From assembly GCA_958421275.1 (NCBI GenBank), contig CATZLI010000002.1, positions 62,001 to 126,000 on the forward strand: a stretch of DNA of 64,000 nt. The letters are read 5' to 3'. Within the stretch, counting starts at the first letter, position 1. Each line of letters opens with the position of its first letter. This stretch comes from an uncultured Collinsella sp. (lineage in GTDB: Bacteria > Actinomycetota > Coriobacteriia > Coriobacteriales > Coriobacteriaceae). Below are positions 32,908 through 41,913 of the stretch, one piece after another. Position numbers and translations under genes: made by a program. Below the pieces are notes generated by a model. The model saw only the letters and a list, made by a program, of their open reading frames with translations, was not told the origin of the DNA and made no database searches.

Positions 32908-33957
32908 ATGGACGTAACGTTCTCAACCTTCCTCGGCCAAATTGTGTCGAACCCAGTCCTTGCCGTCACCGTGATCCTCGCGTTGGGCGCCATCTTCGTC
33001 AATGGATGGACCGACGCGCCCAACGCCATCGCGACCTGCGTCACTACGCGTTGCATGCCCGCCCGCGCCGCCATTCTCATGAGCGCCGCATTCAACTTCC
33101 TCGGTGTGCTCATCATGACGCACTTTAACGCGAGCGTCGCCAACACCATCTCACATATCGTCGACTTTGGCGGAAACAGCACCATGGCGCTCGCCTGCCT
33201 ATGCGCGGCGCTGTTCTCCATCGTCGTCTACGGCGCCACAGCGTCGCGTTTTGGCATCCCCACCTCGCAAAGCCACAGCCTTATCGCCGGCCTGACCGGT
33301 GCCGCCATCGCCCTCGGCGGTGCGAGCAGCGTCAACGTCCACGAGTGGATGAAGGTCATCTACGGCCTGGCGCTCTCCATCGGCCTGGGCTTTGTCATGG
33401 GCTGGGTCCTGTGCAAGCTCGTCTCGATTCTTTTCGTCGCCGCCAACAGGCGACGTGCCAATGTCTTCTTTAAATACGCTCAGATCGCGAGCGCTGCGGC
33501 CATGAGCTTTATGCACGGCGCGCAGGATGGACAGAAGTTCATCGGCGTGCTCTTTTTAGGCGTGGCCTTTGCCAGCGGCCAGACGAGCGTCGGCGATGCA
33601 GGCATCCCCATCTGGATTATGCTGCTGTGCTCGGCCACTATGGGCATCGGCACCAGCGTGGGCGGCGAGCGCATCATCAAGTCCGTCGGCCAGAGCATGG
33701 TTAAGCTCGAGAAGTATCAGGGCTTCTCTGCCGACCTCGCGGGTGCCGCGAACCTGCTGCTTGCCACCCTTACCGGCATCCCTGTGTCCTCCACGCACAT
33801 CAAGACCTGCGCCATCATGGGCGTCGGTGCCGTCAAGCGCCTCTCGGCCATCAACTTCGGCGTCGTCAAGGACATGATGTTCACCTGGTTCTTCACCTTC
33901 CCCGCCTGCGGACTCATCAGCTTTGTCATGGCCAAGCTGTTCATGATGTTCATCTAG
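32908..33957 (+). CDS. pit: Inorganic phosphate transporter, PiT family
   Basis: 349 residues with about ten membrane helices. The duplicated PiT signatures are visible: NGWTDAPNAIATCV (about residue 32) in the first half and MSFMHGAQDGQKFIG (about 198) in the second. TSQSHSLIAGLTGAA and PVSSTHIKTCAIMG are the paired re-entrant segments. It imports phosphate, usually as a metal-phosphate complex, driven by protons or sodium. It is followed 67 nt later by a DUF47 partner. Together with the pst operon at 38-43 kb the window therefore encodes both low- and high-affinity phosphate uptake. Confidence 0.94.
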   Translation: MDVTFSTFLGQIVSNPVLAVTVILALGAIFVNGWTDAPNAIATCVTTRCMPARAAILMSAAFNFLGVLIMTHFNASVANTISHIVDFGGNSTMALACLCAALFSIVVYGATASRFGIPTSQSHSLIAGLTGAAIALGGASSVNVHEWMKVIYGLALSIGLGFVMGWVLCKLVSILFVAANRRRANVFFKYAQIASAAAMSFMHGAQDGQKFIGVLFLGVAFASGQTSVGDAGIPIWIMLLCSATMGIGTSVGGERIIKSVGQSMVKLEKYQGFSADLAGAANLLLATLTGIPVSSTHIKTCAIMGVGAVKRLSAINFGVVKDMMFTWFFTFPACGLISFVMAKLFMMFI

Positions 33958-34024
33958 TCAAACCGAGCGTCCATCCGGACCGTAATACTTCTCACACCCG
34001 TCTTCGCCTCGAAAGGACCCACTC

Positions 34025-34648
34025 ATGGCAAAGAAACCCGATTCGTTCTATTTTGACAACTACGTTGCCTGCGCCGACCTAGCCGTACAGGCTGCCGAGC
34101 TGCTCACCAAGATTTTCGAGAACTTCGATCCCGCGAAGATTCACGATATGCTCGACAAGATGCACTCAATCGAGCATGCGGCCGACAAGAAGCACCATGA
34201 GCTTGAAGACGCCCTGCTCACGGCCTTTATCACCCCGCTTGAGCGCGAGGACCTGGACCTGATGAGCTGCTCACTCGACACCGTGCTCGACCGTATCGAG
34301 GGCGTCGTGCAGCGCGTCTACTTCACCAACATCCAGAGCATCCATCCCGACGCCATCGTCATCGCCCACAAGGTGACTGACGCCTGCCGCGCCATGAAAG
34401 ACCTGATGGTCGAGCTGCCCAACTACCGCAAGTCCAAGACCCTGCGCGAACTCGTCATCCAGATCAACACGATCGAGTCCGAGGCCGACGAGCTCTACAT
34501 CAACGCTATGCGCAACCTGCATGTCAACGGCAAGGATCCGCTCGAGGTCATCGCCTGGCGCGACGTGTACGCCTTCCTGGAGTACTGCGCTGACTGCTGT
34601 GAGAATGTGGCCGATGTTGTGGATTCGATTGTCATGAAGAACAGTTAA
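34025..34648 (+). CDS. DUF47 (PhoU-like) Pit accessory protein
   Basis: 207 residues, almost all helical, of the DUF47/PhoU-related family regularly encoded next to pit. Motifs include the DYF-like FYFDNYVACADLAVQAAELL start, HSIEHAADKKHHELEDAL (about residue 55) and TPLEREDLDLMSCSLDTVLD, which form the first metal-binding bundle; the second half ends YCADCCENVADVVDSI. It probably controls the transporter or its metal-phosphate cargo at the membrane. GAAAGGA precedes the start. It is co-transcribed with pit and ends shortly before the second long palindrome. Confidence 0.92.
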   Translation: MAKKPDSFYFDNYVACADLAVQAAELLTKIFENFDPAKIHDMLDKMHSIEHAADKKHHELEDALLTAFITPLEREDLDLMSCSLDTVLDRIEGVVQRVYFTNIQSIHPDAIVIAHKVTDACRAMKDLMVELPNYRKSKTLRELVIQINTIESEADELYINAMRNLHVNGKDPLEVIAWRDVYAFLEYCADCCENVADVVDSIVMKNS

Positions 34649-34672
34649 TTGGGGGTACGTGTCCCGGCGGTC

Positions 34673-34751
34673 GCGGGCCCGGCCACTAATAACCTTTTTC
34701 ACTCCGGCTGCAAGCAGAGTCGTTCAAAAGGTTATTAGTGGCCGGGCCCGC
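34673..34751. repeat. Long perfect palindrome, type B (26-bp arms)
   Basis: Left arm 34673-34698 is the exact complement of right arm 34726-34751 (26 bp, beginning GCGGGCCCGG and ending AACCTTTT). The 27-nt loop is unpaired. A further GGTACGT/ACGTACC pair at 34654-34660 and 34758-34764 extends it imperfectly. The arms are unrelated to those of the palindrome at 20938-21067, but the right flanks share TTGGCTGATAGTT (34778-34790) and GGTTACTTTGGG (34891-34902) in the same order. Confidence 0.9.
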
Positions 34752-34776
34752 TCCCTTACGTACCACCATTGGGAAC

Positions 34777-34902
34777 TTTGGCTGATAGTTATAGCGCAAT
34801 GGGGGTTTGGCTGAAGGGACCTTTGGTATCCGTTCGGACACTTTGGCCCTCGATGAGCGTTTGGCTGATTGCTGCTTTGGGTACTGTTTGGGTTACTTTG
34901 GG
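34777..34902 (+). repeat. G/T-rich flank with repeated TTTGGCTGA words
   Basis: TTTGGCTGA occurs at 34777-34785, 34806-34814 and 34860-34868 in a stretch almost free of C on the plus strand. The 13-mer TTGGCTGATAGTT and the 12-mer GGTTACTTTGGG here recur at 21115-21127 and 21174-21185, to the right of the other palindrome. No gene is encoded in 34649-34934. Confidence 0.7.
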
Positions 34903-34934
34903 TTTGTTTGATTTTTAATTGTTGGAGGGCTTGT

Positions 34935-35465
34935 ATGTCTTATTTGGATCTGGCTCGGGGTCGGTATTCTTGTCGTGAATTTCAGGATCGTTCTGTTGAG
35001 CAAGCTGTTGTGGATGCCATTGTTGAGGCTGGGCGTATTGCTCCTTCTGCTTGTAATAATCATCCGACCCGCGTGATGGTGCTTGATACTCCGGAGTTGT
35101 TGGAGAAGGCTGCTGCTTGTCAGCCGCGCTTTGCTCGTGATGGATCTATCTTTGGAGCTCCGCTTATCTTTCTTATTTGCAGCGTTACCGATGATGCTTG
35201 GGTGCGCCCGTATGATCAGATGAACTCGAGTGCCATCGATACTTCGATCGTCTGCGATCAGATGATGATGGAGGCCACCGAGCATGGCCTGGGAACGTGC
35301 TGGGTATGCCATTTTAAGCCCGAGGTGGCACAAGAGCAGTTCAATCTGCCCAAGGGCGTCTATCCCTATCATATGCTCGTCTGTGGCTATCCCGCCGACC
35401 ACATCGCCGATCCCGAGCATCGCGAGGCCCGTACCATTCCCCTCTCCGACTTCCTCCTCAAGTAG
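34935..35465 (+). CDS. Nitroreductase family protein
   Basis: 176 residues of the FMN-dependent nitroreductase family. GRYSCREFQDRSVEQ (about residue 10) and GRIAPSACNNHPTRVMVL (about 35) are the FMN-binding N-terminal motifs, and HGLGTCWVCHF (about 120) is the usual G-L-G-x-C-W segment. It reduces nitroaromatics, quinones or flavins with NAD(P)H; the natural substrate is unknown. The ATG at 34935 follows GGAGG at 6-7 nt. Codon use is odd: the first half strongly prefers T-ending codons (GCT, GTT, CGT, TCT) while the last third uses C-ending codons like its neighbours. Confidence 0.9.
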   Translation: MSYLDLARGRYSCREFQDRSVEQAVVDAIVEAGRIAPSACNNHPTRVMVLDTPELLEKAAACQPRFARDGSIFGAPLIFLICSVTDDAWVRPYDQMNSSAIDTSIVCDQMMMEATEHGLGTCWVCHFKPEVAQEQFNLPKGVYPYHMLVCGYPADHIADPEHREARTIPLSDFLLK

Positions 35466-35512
35466 ATTTTGGGACATGCCCTAAAACCTATCCTTGACCG
35501 CTCACCGGTTCG

Positions 35513-35550
35513 CCGAGTTCTGCGCCACTATGTGCAGGGCTCGGTTTTTT
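35513..35550 (+). terminator. Terminator after the nitroreductase gene
   Basis: CCGAG-CTGC pairs with GCAG-CTCGG around a short loop and is followed by six Ts. Confidence 0.8.
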
Positions 35551-35574
35551 ATGTTGCGCGCCCCGGTACAGTCA

Positions 35575-35605
35575 TAAAAAAGGACCCGCAAGCTGCGGGT
35601 CCTTT
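35575..35605 (-). terminator. Terminator after divIVA
   Basis: A perfect 12-bp stem AAAGGACCCGCA/TGCGGGTCCTTT with a 3-nt loop is followed on the minus strand by TTTAT. Confidence 0.85.
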
Positions 35606-35631
35606 CTAGGCACTAAATTGTAGGCCGAATG

Positions 35632-36306
35632 TTAGTCCAGGTCGTCGGCAGCGAAGTTGTCGATCGGGGCGAAGGGATCGGCCACGGGGACAACCGGGTC
35701 AGCGACGGGCAGCGGCTCGGCGGGAACAGTCACCGCAGGAGAAGCGGCGGAACCGACCGGCGTGGAGGCCATGAGGTCGGCCGGGAAGGAGTTTTGGGCA
35801 TCGTCCATGAAGTGCTGGATGAGCTTGAGGTACTCGGCCTTGAACTCCTCACGGGAAGCCTTGAGACGATCGATCTCCTCGAGCTCGGCCTGCTTCTCGG
35901 TCAGAGCCTGGCGGATAACCTCGCGTGCCTTGGCGTCAGCCTCGTTGCGGATACGCTCAGCGTTCTCATTGGCATCGTTGACGATGGTCTCAGCGGTCTG
36001 CTGGGCAGCGATCAGGGCAGCGGAAATCTGGCGCTCCTGAGCGGAGAAGTCAGGGGCGGGAGCAGCCACGGGGGCGGCAGGAACGGCCTGGGCGGTGGCA
36101 TCCTGAGCTTGGGCAAGCTGAGCCTGCGCATCGGCAAGCTGCTGCTCGGTAGCAGTCAGACGACCCTTAAGGTCGACGATCTTAGCGAGCATAGCGTCAA
36201 CCTCGGAAGACAGCGTCTCCAAGAAGACGTCGACCTCAGCAGGATCGTAGCCACGCTTGGCCTCAGAGAAAGTCTGAGCCTGGATGTCTGCAGGGGTAAT
36301 AGCCAT
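35632..36306 (-). CDS. divIVA: DivIVA domain cell-division/polarity protein
   Basis: 224 residues. The N-terminal DivIVA domain (residues about 1-60) reads ITPADIQAQTFSEAKRGYDPAEVDVFLETL, the conserved membrane-curvature-sensing module. A long coiled coil follows (about 30-60 and 90-175, rich in Glu, Ala and Gln), then a Pro/Ala/Val-rich tail. The protein marks poles and septa and recruits cell-wall synthesis factors. AAAGGAGA precedes the start. It ends the yggS-sepF-yggT-divIVA series, 61 nt after yggT. The intervening ylmH gene of many Gram-positives is absent. Confidence 0.92.
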   Translation of the reverse strand: MAITPADIQAQTFSEAKRGYDPAEVDVFLETLSSEVDAMLAKIVDLKGRLTATEQQLADAQAQLAQAQDATAQAVPAAPVAAPAPDFSAQERQISAALIAAQQTAETIVNDANENAERIRNEADAKAREVIRQALTEKQAELEEIDRLKASREEFKAEYLKLIQHFMDDAQNSFPADLMASTPVGSAASPAVTVPAEPLPVADPVVPVADPFAPIDNFAADDLD

Positions 36307-36367
36307 AACAAGTCTCCTTTTTCATCGCCTCGGCGCTACACGCCCGACGTAAGTTACTAAGTCAGTT

Positions 36368-36649
36368 CTACACGAGTATACCTATAAGAAGCTGCAGAAC
36401 CAGCCTCTGCACCAACTGCAACGCAATAATCGCAACGACCGGCGAAAAATCGATACCGCCCATCGGCGGGATGAAACGACGGAACAGGTTGAGCCACGGA
36501 CCGCACACGCTATCAAGCACCGCGGCAATATCCTGAAGCAAACCACCCTGCTTCATGGGAATCCACGTCATAAAGCAGTAGACGACAATGAGCGTGGAAT
36601 AGAAGTTGAACAGCGTGTTGACCAGCTGGACGATAGTGTAGATGTTGAT
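36368..36649 (-). CDS. yggT: YggT family membrane protein with a likely ATC start
   Basis: 93 residues from an ATC at 36649. Two hydrophobic helices (about 5-27 and 60-90) with the FYSTLIVVYCFMTWIP and CGPWLNLFRRFIPPMGGIDFSP motifs are typical of YggT/YlmG, which affects septal organisation next to SepF. The frame opens immediately after the sepF stop, and no ATG, GTG or TTG occurs before the internal ATG at 36571. That internal start would remove the first helix. GAGGAG (36656-36661) is exactly 6 nt from the ATC, so a non-canonical start is the best reading; ATT at 36655 is the alternative but abuts the ribosome site. Confidence 0.7.
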   Translation of the reverse strand: MNIYTIVQLVNTLFNFYSTLIVVYCFMTWIPMKQGGLLQDIAAVLDSVCGPWLNLFRRFIPPMGGIDFSPVVAIIALQLVQRLVLQLLIGILV

Positions 36650-36670
36650 GGGAATCTCCTCGTCTTGTCT

Positions 36671-37393
36671 TTACTTAAGGTAGCCGTCGGCACGAAGCTT
36701 CTTGAGATCGGAATCTTTGACCTCGCAACCGGCGGGCAGCACCATGAACACGCGGTCGCCCACCTCCTTGACCGTGGCACCCAGACCGCAGGCAAAGCCG
36801 TAAGAGAAGTCCAAGACGCGCTTGGCAACTTCGGTGCGTACGCCCACAAAAATCAGTGCGACAGGCTGCTTGGTGCGAACGCGGCGCACCACGGTCTCCA
36901 CGTCGTCATAGCTCTCGGGGCGCAGGACATAGGCCGGCAGCTGCGGCGTGGCGTTGATGATATTGCTCGCATAGGCCGAGGCATCGCTCGGTGCAGGCGC
37001 GGGTGCAGCGGCGGCACGGGCGCGGGTATTCTCGGCGTAGCTCGACGGCGTGTCATAGGCACCAGGACGATAACCGCTCGCAACACTGTCCTGCGAGCGC
37101 GAAGGCGGGTTATACGTCGTGGCATGGCGGGAGTCATCGCCGACCAGCTGACCGGAGCGCGTATACACGGCAACCGACTCAGCTTCACCGCGGCGCGTCT
37201 GGCCAAGCAGGCCGTTGCTCGGCTCGTCTTGGGTGTAGAAGCCCTCGCCCGAAGCACCACTGTAGCCGTTGTTCTGATAGCCATCGTCGTAGCCGTCATC
37301 GTAGCCGTAGTCGTCGTCCTGGCCATAACCCTGGTCGTAACCCTGCTGGCCGCCCAGGTGCATCTTATTTTTAATCTCGTCAAGGAAGCCCAT
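36671..37393 (-). CDS. sepF: Cell division protein SepF
   Basis: 240 residues. The N-terminal amphipathic membrane anchor MGFLDEIKNKMHLGG is followed by a long Gly/Tyr/Asp-rich disordered linker (residues about 15-140). The C-terminal DUF552 domain contains VLRPESYDDVETVVRRVRTKQPVALIFVG and RVLDFSYGFACGLG. SepF tethers FtsZ to the membrane and substitutes for FtsA, which is missing from the dcw cluster here. The ATG at 37393 has AGAGGA at 7 nt. It sits between yggS and yggT, the usual Gram-positive order. Confidence 0.94.
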   Translation of the reverse strand: MGFLDEIKNKMHLGGQQGYDQGYGQDDDYGYDDGYDDGYQNNGYSGASGEGFYTQDEPSNGLLGQTRRGEAESVAVYTRSGQLVGDDSRHATTYNPPSRSQDSVASGYRPGAYDTPSSYAENTRARAAAAPAPAPSDASAYASNIINATPQLPAYVLRPESYDDVETVVRRVRTKQPVALIFVGVRTEVAKRVLDFSYGFACGLGATVKEVGDRVFMVLPAGCEVKDSDLKKLRADGYLK

Positions 37394-37453
37394 GGTTGTG
37401 TCCTCTCGCGGTTTAGTGCAGGCGCCCCGATAATCAGTGCGCACTTCAGAGCC

Positions 37454-38191
37454 TTATTTTACTGCAAACTCCGGGCTAAATACTACCCTGCCCAGGCGAA
37501 CGAGTGTAGAGCCCTCCTCAAGGGCAGGCTCAAAGTCCTCGCTCATGCCGCAGGAAAGCTCAGGCAGGTTCAAATCGGGATGCGCCGCCTCCAGCTCATC
37601 CCTCAGCTCACGAAGCCCCGCAAAGGTGCGGCGTGCCACATCCTTATTCCCCCGGGGCGCCATAGTCATAAGCCCCTGCACGCAAATTCCCTCAAGCTCC
37701 GCAAGCTCACCCGCGGCGGCGCGAATCTCATCGGGCGAAAAGCCTCCCTTCGACTCTTCACCACTCACATTGACCTCAATGAGCACACGCTGAGGGCCGG
37801 CAAGCTCGCCTGCCCCAATCTTGCGGACAGCACGGCTCGAGATCGCCTGCGCCAGATGCAGCGAACCCACCGAGTGAATCAGCTCGGCTGAGCCCAGCAC
37901 CGCATTTATCTTATTGGTCTGCAGGTTGCCGATCATATCGAAGCGCACCTCGGGCAGCTCCGGATGCTCCGCCAGACCCGCGAGCTTGCGAACCAGCTCC
38001 TGCGGGCGGTTCTCGGCAAAATGGCGATACCCCGCCTGGATGGCGGCAACGGTCTCATCGACACCAACGGTCTTGGACACGGCAATGAGGCGCGCGGCGT
38101 CGTGGGGGCGGCCCGCGCGATCGAGCGCCGCATAAAAACGTTCCAGAATCCGCTCGCGGCGAGCGCGCATCAAGTCCAAATAGTTATCCAT
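37454..38191 (-). CDS. yggS: Pyridoxal phosphate homeostasis protein (YggS/YlmE family)
   Basis: 245 residues. A PLP-binding alanine-racemase-like barrel: ARLIAVSKTVGVDE (about residue 38) carries the PLP lysine, HFAENRPQE and the FDMIGNLQTNK segment (about 85) are conserved, and CGMSEDFEPALEEGSTLVRLGR ends the barrel. The family buffers PLP and affects amino-acid balance, without a catalysed reaction firmly shown. The ATG at 38191 has GGAGG at 8-9 nt. It is followed by sepF. In other Gram-positives its usual upstream partner is pgeF (ylmD), which here lies 4.5 kb away beyond the pst operon. Confidence 0.92.
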   Translation of the reverse strand: MDNYLDLMRARRERILERFYAALDRAGRPHDAARLIAVSKTVGVDETVAAIQAGYRHFAENRPQELVRKLAGLAEHPELPEVRFDMIGNLQTNKINAVLGSAELIHSVGSLHLAQAISSRAVRKIGAGELAGPQRVLIEVNVSGEESKGGFSPDEIRAAAGELAELEGICVQGLMTMAPRGNKDVARRTFAGLRELRDELEAAHPDLNLPELSCGMSEDFEPALEEGSTLVRLGRVVFSPEFAVK

Positions 38192-38241
38192 TGCTAATCG
38201 CCTCCGCTGACAGCCAAACAAGTAGTCCCATGCTAACGCAA

Positions 38242-38274
38242 GAGCGCGGCCCCGCATGTGCAAGGCCGCGCTCA
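38242..38274 (-). terminator. Hairpin between phoU and yggS
   Basis: GAGCGCGGCC pairs with GGCCGCGCTC (10 bp) around a 12-nt loop. The T-tract is short (CTTGCG), so termination may be partial. Confidence 0.5.
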
Positions 38275-38310
38275 CTTAGGTATTTACAATCTTTCGATGA
38301 ACGGGGTTAC

Positions 38311-39168
38311 TTACTCCTCGTCGTCCTCGCCATCGTCCTCGTCCTCAAGATGATCGAGCAGGTAGCGAAGACCATCGCTGACCTCGTTAACGGGCACCTT
38401 GGCAACGTAGCGCGCGTCGACGGCGGGCCTCATGATAACACCCTCGCCCGAAGGCACGCGCATGCTCTCGAGCTCATCCTCATCAGTGCGGGCGATATCG
38501 CCGGCATTCATACGCTGACCAGTCAACAGGAAGGTCAGACGGCAGGCGGCATCGATGGAAATCGAAGCGATGCGATCGAGGTAGCGCGAAACCATGATGG
38601 CGCGGCGCAGATCGTCATAGTTGCTGTCGTCGTCCATAAAGTCGCCCGTATCCATACGGTTAAAGGTGCGGAAGAACTTCTCGTAGGCGGCGTGCACCGG
38701 CTCGTCCTCGACGGCCAAGTTGCAGATGATGGACATGTCATTGGTGACGAGCGCAGAAAGCGAAGAGCCCAACACCTGGTAGACGGCCTCAGCCTCGGCC
38801 TCGACCGTACCGACAAGCTCCTTGGGCAGCGAGATGTCAGCCTTGATCATATGACGCGTGGCGCGGCAGATCTGGCGAACCTTATCGGTCATGCGCTGCA
38901 GGTTAAAGTCGACGTAGATGATCGTCTGCAGCAAGCGGAAGTCGGAGGCGACCGGCGACTGCGTGGCGATCAGGTTGTAGCACACGGCCTCCAAGTTAGC
39001 GCAGCGCGCGTCAATCGAAAGCGTGCGCTTCTTGGTCTTGGCGGCGAGCTTGCGGTCGTCGGTCACATAGGCCTTAACGGCATCGTGGAGGGCCAGGTCG
39101 ACGGCCTCGTAGATGCTCAGCATCTCGTGGCGGGCCTCGATGAGCTGACGGGAAAACAGTTTGCGCAT
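38311..39168 (-). CDS. phoU: Phosphate signalling regulator PhoU
   Basis: 285 residues. Two three-helix bundles contain the paired metal-binding E/D motifs typical of PhoU (for example VYQVLGSSLSALVTND and IMVSRYLDRIASISIDAACR). PhoU couples Pst transporter activity to the phosphate two-component system and prevents excess uptake. The protein is about 50-60 residues longer than the roughly 220-residue standard. The extension is acidic at its end (LEDEDDGEDDEE) and contains a predicted-looking helix. It is the last gene of the pst operon, 92 nt after pstB. No phoR/phoB genes are in the window. Confidence 0.92.
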   Translation of the reverse strand: MRKLFSRQLIEARHEMLSIYEAVDLALHDAVKAYVTDDRKLAAKTKKRTLSIDARCANLEAVCYNLIATQSPVASDFRLLQTIIYVDFNLQRMTDKVRQICRATRHMIKADISLPKELVGTVEAEAEAVYQVLGSSLSALVTNDMSIICNLAVEDEPVHAAYEKFFRTFNRMDTGDFMDDDSNYDDLRRAIMVSRYLDRIASISIDAACRLTFLLTGQRMNAGDIARTDEDELESMRVPSGEGVIMRPAVDARYVAKVPVNEVSDGLRYLLDHLEDEDDGEDDEE

Positions 39169-39260
39169 GGTTCACTCCAATCAGTTGGGTGCGGTCATGC
39201 CGCCCGCACAGTGAATACGCACCGGACCAGGTCCGATCGGCTTGGGACTAGTCGCGCCGA

Positions 39261-40064
<804 letters not shown>

Positions 40065-40076
40065 GGGACTCCTTAA

Positions 40077-40982
40077 CTAGCGGCGCTTGCGCGACAGGAA
40101 GCGCGCAAACAGGTTGAAGGCCAAAATGATCACCATCAGCAAGAGCGCGGTGCCATAGGCTGCGTTCATGTTGATGCCGTCGTTGGCAAGCAGGTACAGG
40201 TGAACCGTCATGGGGCGGCCGGAATCGAGCGGCGAAATAGGTAGATTGATGGCCTGGCCCATGGTGTAGAGCACCACCGCGGTCTCGCCAATGGCACGGC
40301 CGATGGCGAGGACGATACCCGTGGCAATACGGCCAAAGGCAGAAGGAAGCACGATCTTGGAGACGACCTGCCACTTGGTGGCGCCCAGGCCGTACGCACC
40401 CCACCGGATATAGCGCGGAACGGCGCGAATGGCCTCTTCGGTGGTGCGCATGACGATGGGAAGCATCAAGAGCGCGAGTGCCAGAGCGGCAGAGACCATC
40501 GAAAGGCCCAGGCCCATGGCCTCGACAAACAAGGCGTAGCCAAACAGGCCCATAACGATGGAGGGCACCGAGGCCAAAGCGTCAGCAGCGTAGCGGATGA
40601 GCTCGACGACCTTGCCCTGCTTGGCGTACTCGGCCAGATAGACGGCTGCCAGCACAGCGATCGGCGTGCAGATAAGCATGGCGAGCGCCGTCACGTAGAC
40701 GGTTGAGACGATCGTGGGCCAAATTCCGCCCTCGGCGTTGACGCCCTGGGGCCAACCGAAGATAAAGTCAAGCGAGATATGTGGCAGGCCGTTAATGACC
40801 ACGTAGGCGATGATAGCGACCAGCACCAGCGTGGTGATGTAGGCAGCGGCACGAAACACGCCAAGCATGATCTTGTTGGACAGGTCCTTGTTGATGCGGC
40901 CCTTCTTGCCGTGGGAAAGGGCACGCTTGATGCGCTCGCGCGACGAGGTCGTATCGACCGTCGTGTCAACGGAATCGGACAT
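40077..40982 (-). CDS. pstA: Phosphate ABC transporter permease PstA
   Basis: 301 residues. An N-terminal cytoplasmic segment of about 35 residues is followed by six membrane helices and the inner-membrane EAA-type loop ALGATKWQVVSKIVLPSAFGRIATGIVLAIGR, split around residue 225. GRAIGETAVVLYTMG follows. It pairs with PstC to form the phosphate channel. The start at 40982 lies 3 nt after pstC, consistent with translational coupling. Confidence 0.95.
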   Translation of the reverse strand: MSDSVDTTVDTTSSRERIKRALSHGKKGRINKDLSNKIMLGVFRAAAYITTLVLVAIIAYVVINGLPHISLDFIFGWPQGVNAEGGIWPTIVSTVYVTALAMLICTPIAVLAAVYLAEYAKQGKVVELIRYAADALASVPSIVMGLFGYALFVEAMGLGLSMVSAALALALLMLPIVMRTTEEAIRAVPRYIRWGAYGLGATKWQVVSKIVLPSAFGRIATGIVLAIGRAIGETAVVLYTMGQAINLPISPLDSGRPMTVHLYLLANDGINMNAAYGTALLLMVIILAFNLFARFLSRKRR

Positions 40983-40985
40983 AGC

Positions 40986-41912
40986 CTACCCCCTCTTCTT
41001 CTTGGAAATCAGGCGGACGATGCCCACCAGCGTGGCGGAGATGATAAACAGGACCACGCCCATACCGAACAGCGCCGAGCGGTGCAGACCCGAGGAATAG
41101 CTCATGTCGAGCGCAATCTGGCTCGTGAGCGTCGAGATGGGGCTCGCAATGCTGTCGGGAATAACCGGGGCGTTACCTACGACCATGAGCACGGCCATGG
41201 TCTCGCCGATGGCACGGCCCATACCCAGCACGATGGCATCCACGATACCCAGCTTGGCGGCAGGTAACACGACCTTATAGATGGTCTGCCACTTGGTGGC
41301 GCCCATGGCATACGATGCCTCGCGAATGCCCATGGGAATGGAATTGAGAGCATCGATGGTGAGCGTGGTGATGGTAGGGACGATCATGATGGCAAGCACG
41401 AACCACGCCGTCAGCGCACCAAAACCAAGGCCGCCGGTCAGTTGTGCGATAAACGGGCGGATGATGATCATGCCAAAGAAGCCGTAGATGATGGAGGGTA
41501 TGCCCGCCAGCAGGTCGACGGCAGGGCTGATGAGCTTGCGCACGCGCTTGCCGGCGATCTCGACCAGGTATACGGCCGTACCCACACCTAGCGGCACGCC
41601 CATGGCGAGCGCACCGACGGTCACCAGACCTGAGCCGGCAAGCAGCGACATGATGCCGTAGTGGCCCTCAGAGGGCGCCCACGTAAAGCTAAAGAAGTCC
41701 GCCAGACCGATGTCGGTAAAGACGGGCAGCGCCGAGTACGTGGTAAAGACAAAAATCAGGATGACGGTAACGACCGCCAAGAACGCGCAGGCAAAGAAGA
41801 TCCACTGCAGCGCCTTCTCCTTGATATAGGTACTGCGCGATACGAGCGCCAGCTCGCGCTTCTTGGGCGTCTGAACATTCTGCTCAGTCTGGGAGTTTTC
41901 CTGTGCTTCCAT
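40986..41912 (-). CDS. pstC: Phosphate ABC transporter permease PstC
   Basis: 308 residues with six helices. Motifs are EAPSEGHYG-like FSFTWAPSEGHYGI, GVPLGVGTAVYLVEIAG, LAGIPSIIYGFFGM and the MGATKWQTIYKVVLPAAKLGIVDA loop, then GRAIGETMAVLMVVGN. It forms the membrane channel with PstA. Two starts are possible: ATG at 41912 and GTG at 41921. The ATG is preferred, although the GGGGAG ribosome site lies rather far from it; either way it nearly abuts the pstS stop at 41914. Confidence 0.94.
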   Translation of the reverse strand: MEAQENSQTEQNVQTPKKRELALVSRSTYIKEKALQWIFFACAFLAVVTVILIFVFTTYSALPVFTDIGLADFFSFTWAPSEGHYGIMSLLAGSGLVTVGALAMGVPLGVGTAVYLVEIAGKRVRKLISPAVDLLAGIPSIIYGFFGMIIIRPFIAQLTGGLGFGALTAWFVLAIMIVPTITTLTIDALNSIPMGIREASYAMGATKWQTIYKVVLPAAKLGIVDAIVLGMGRAIGETMAVLMVVGNAPVIPDSIASPISTLTSQIALDMSYSSGLHRSALFGMGVVLFIISATLVGIVRLISKKKRG

Positions 41913-41913
41913 G

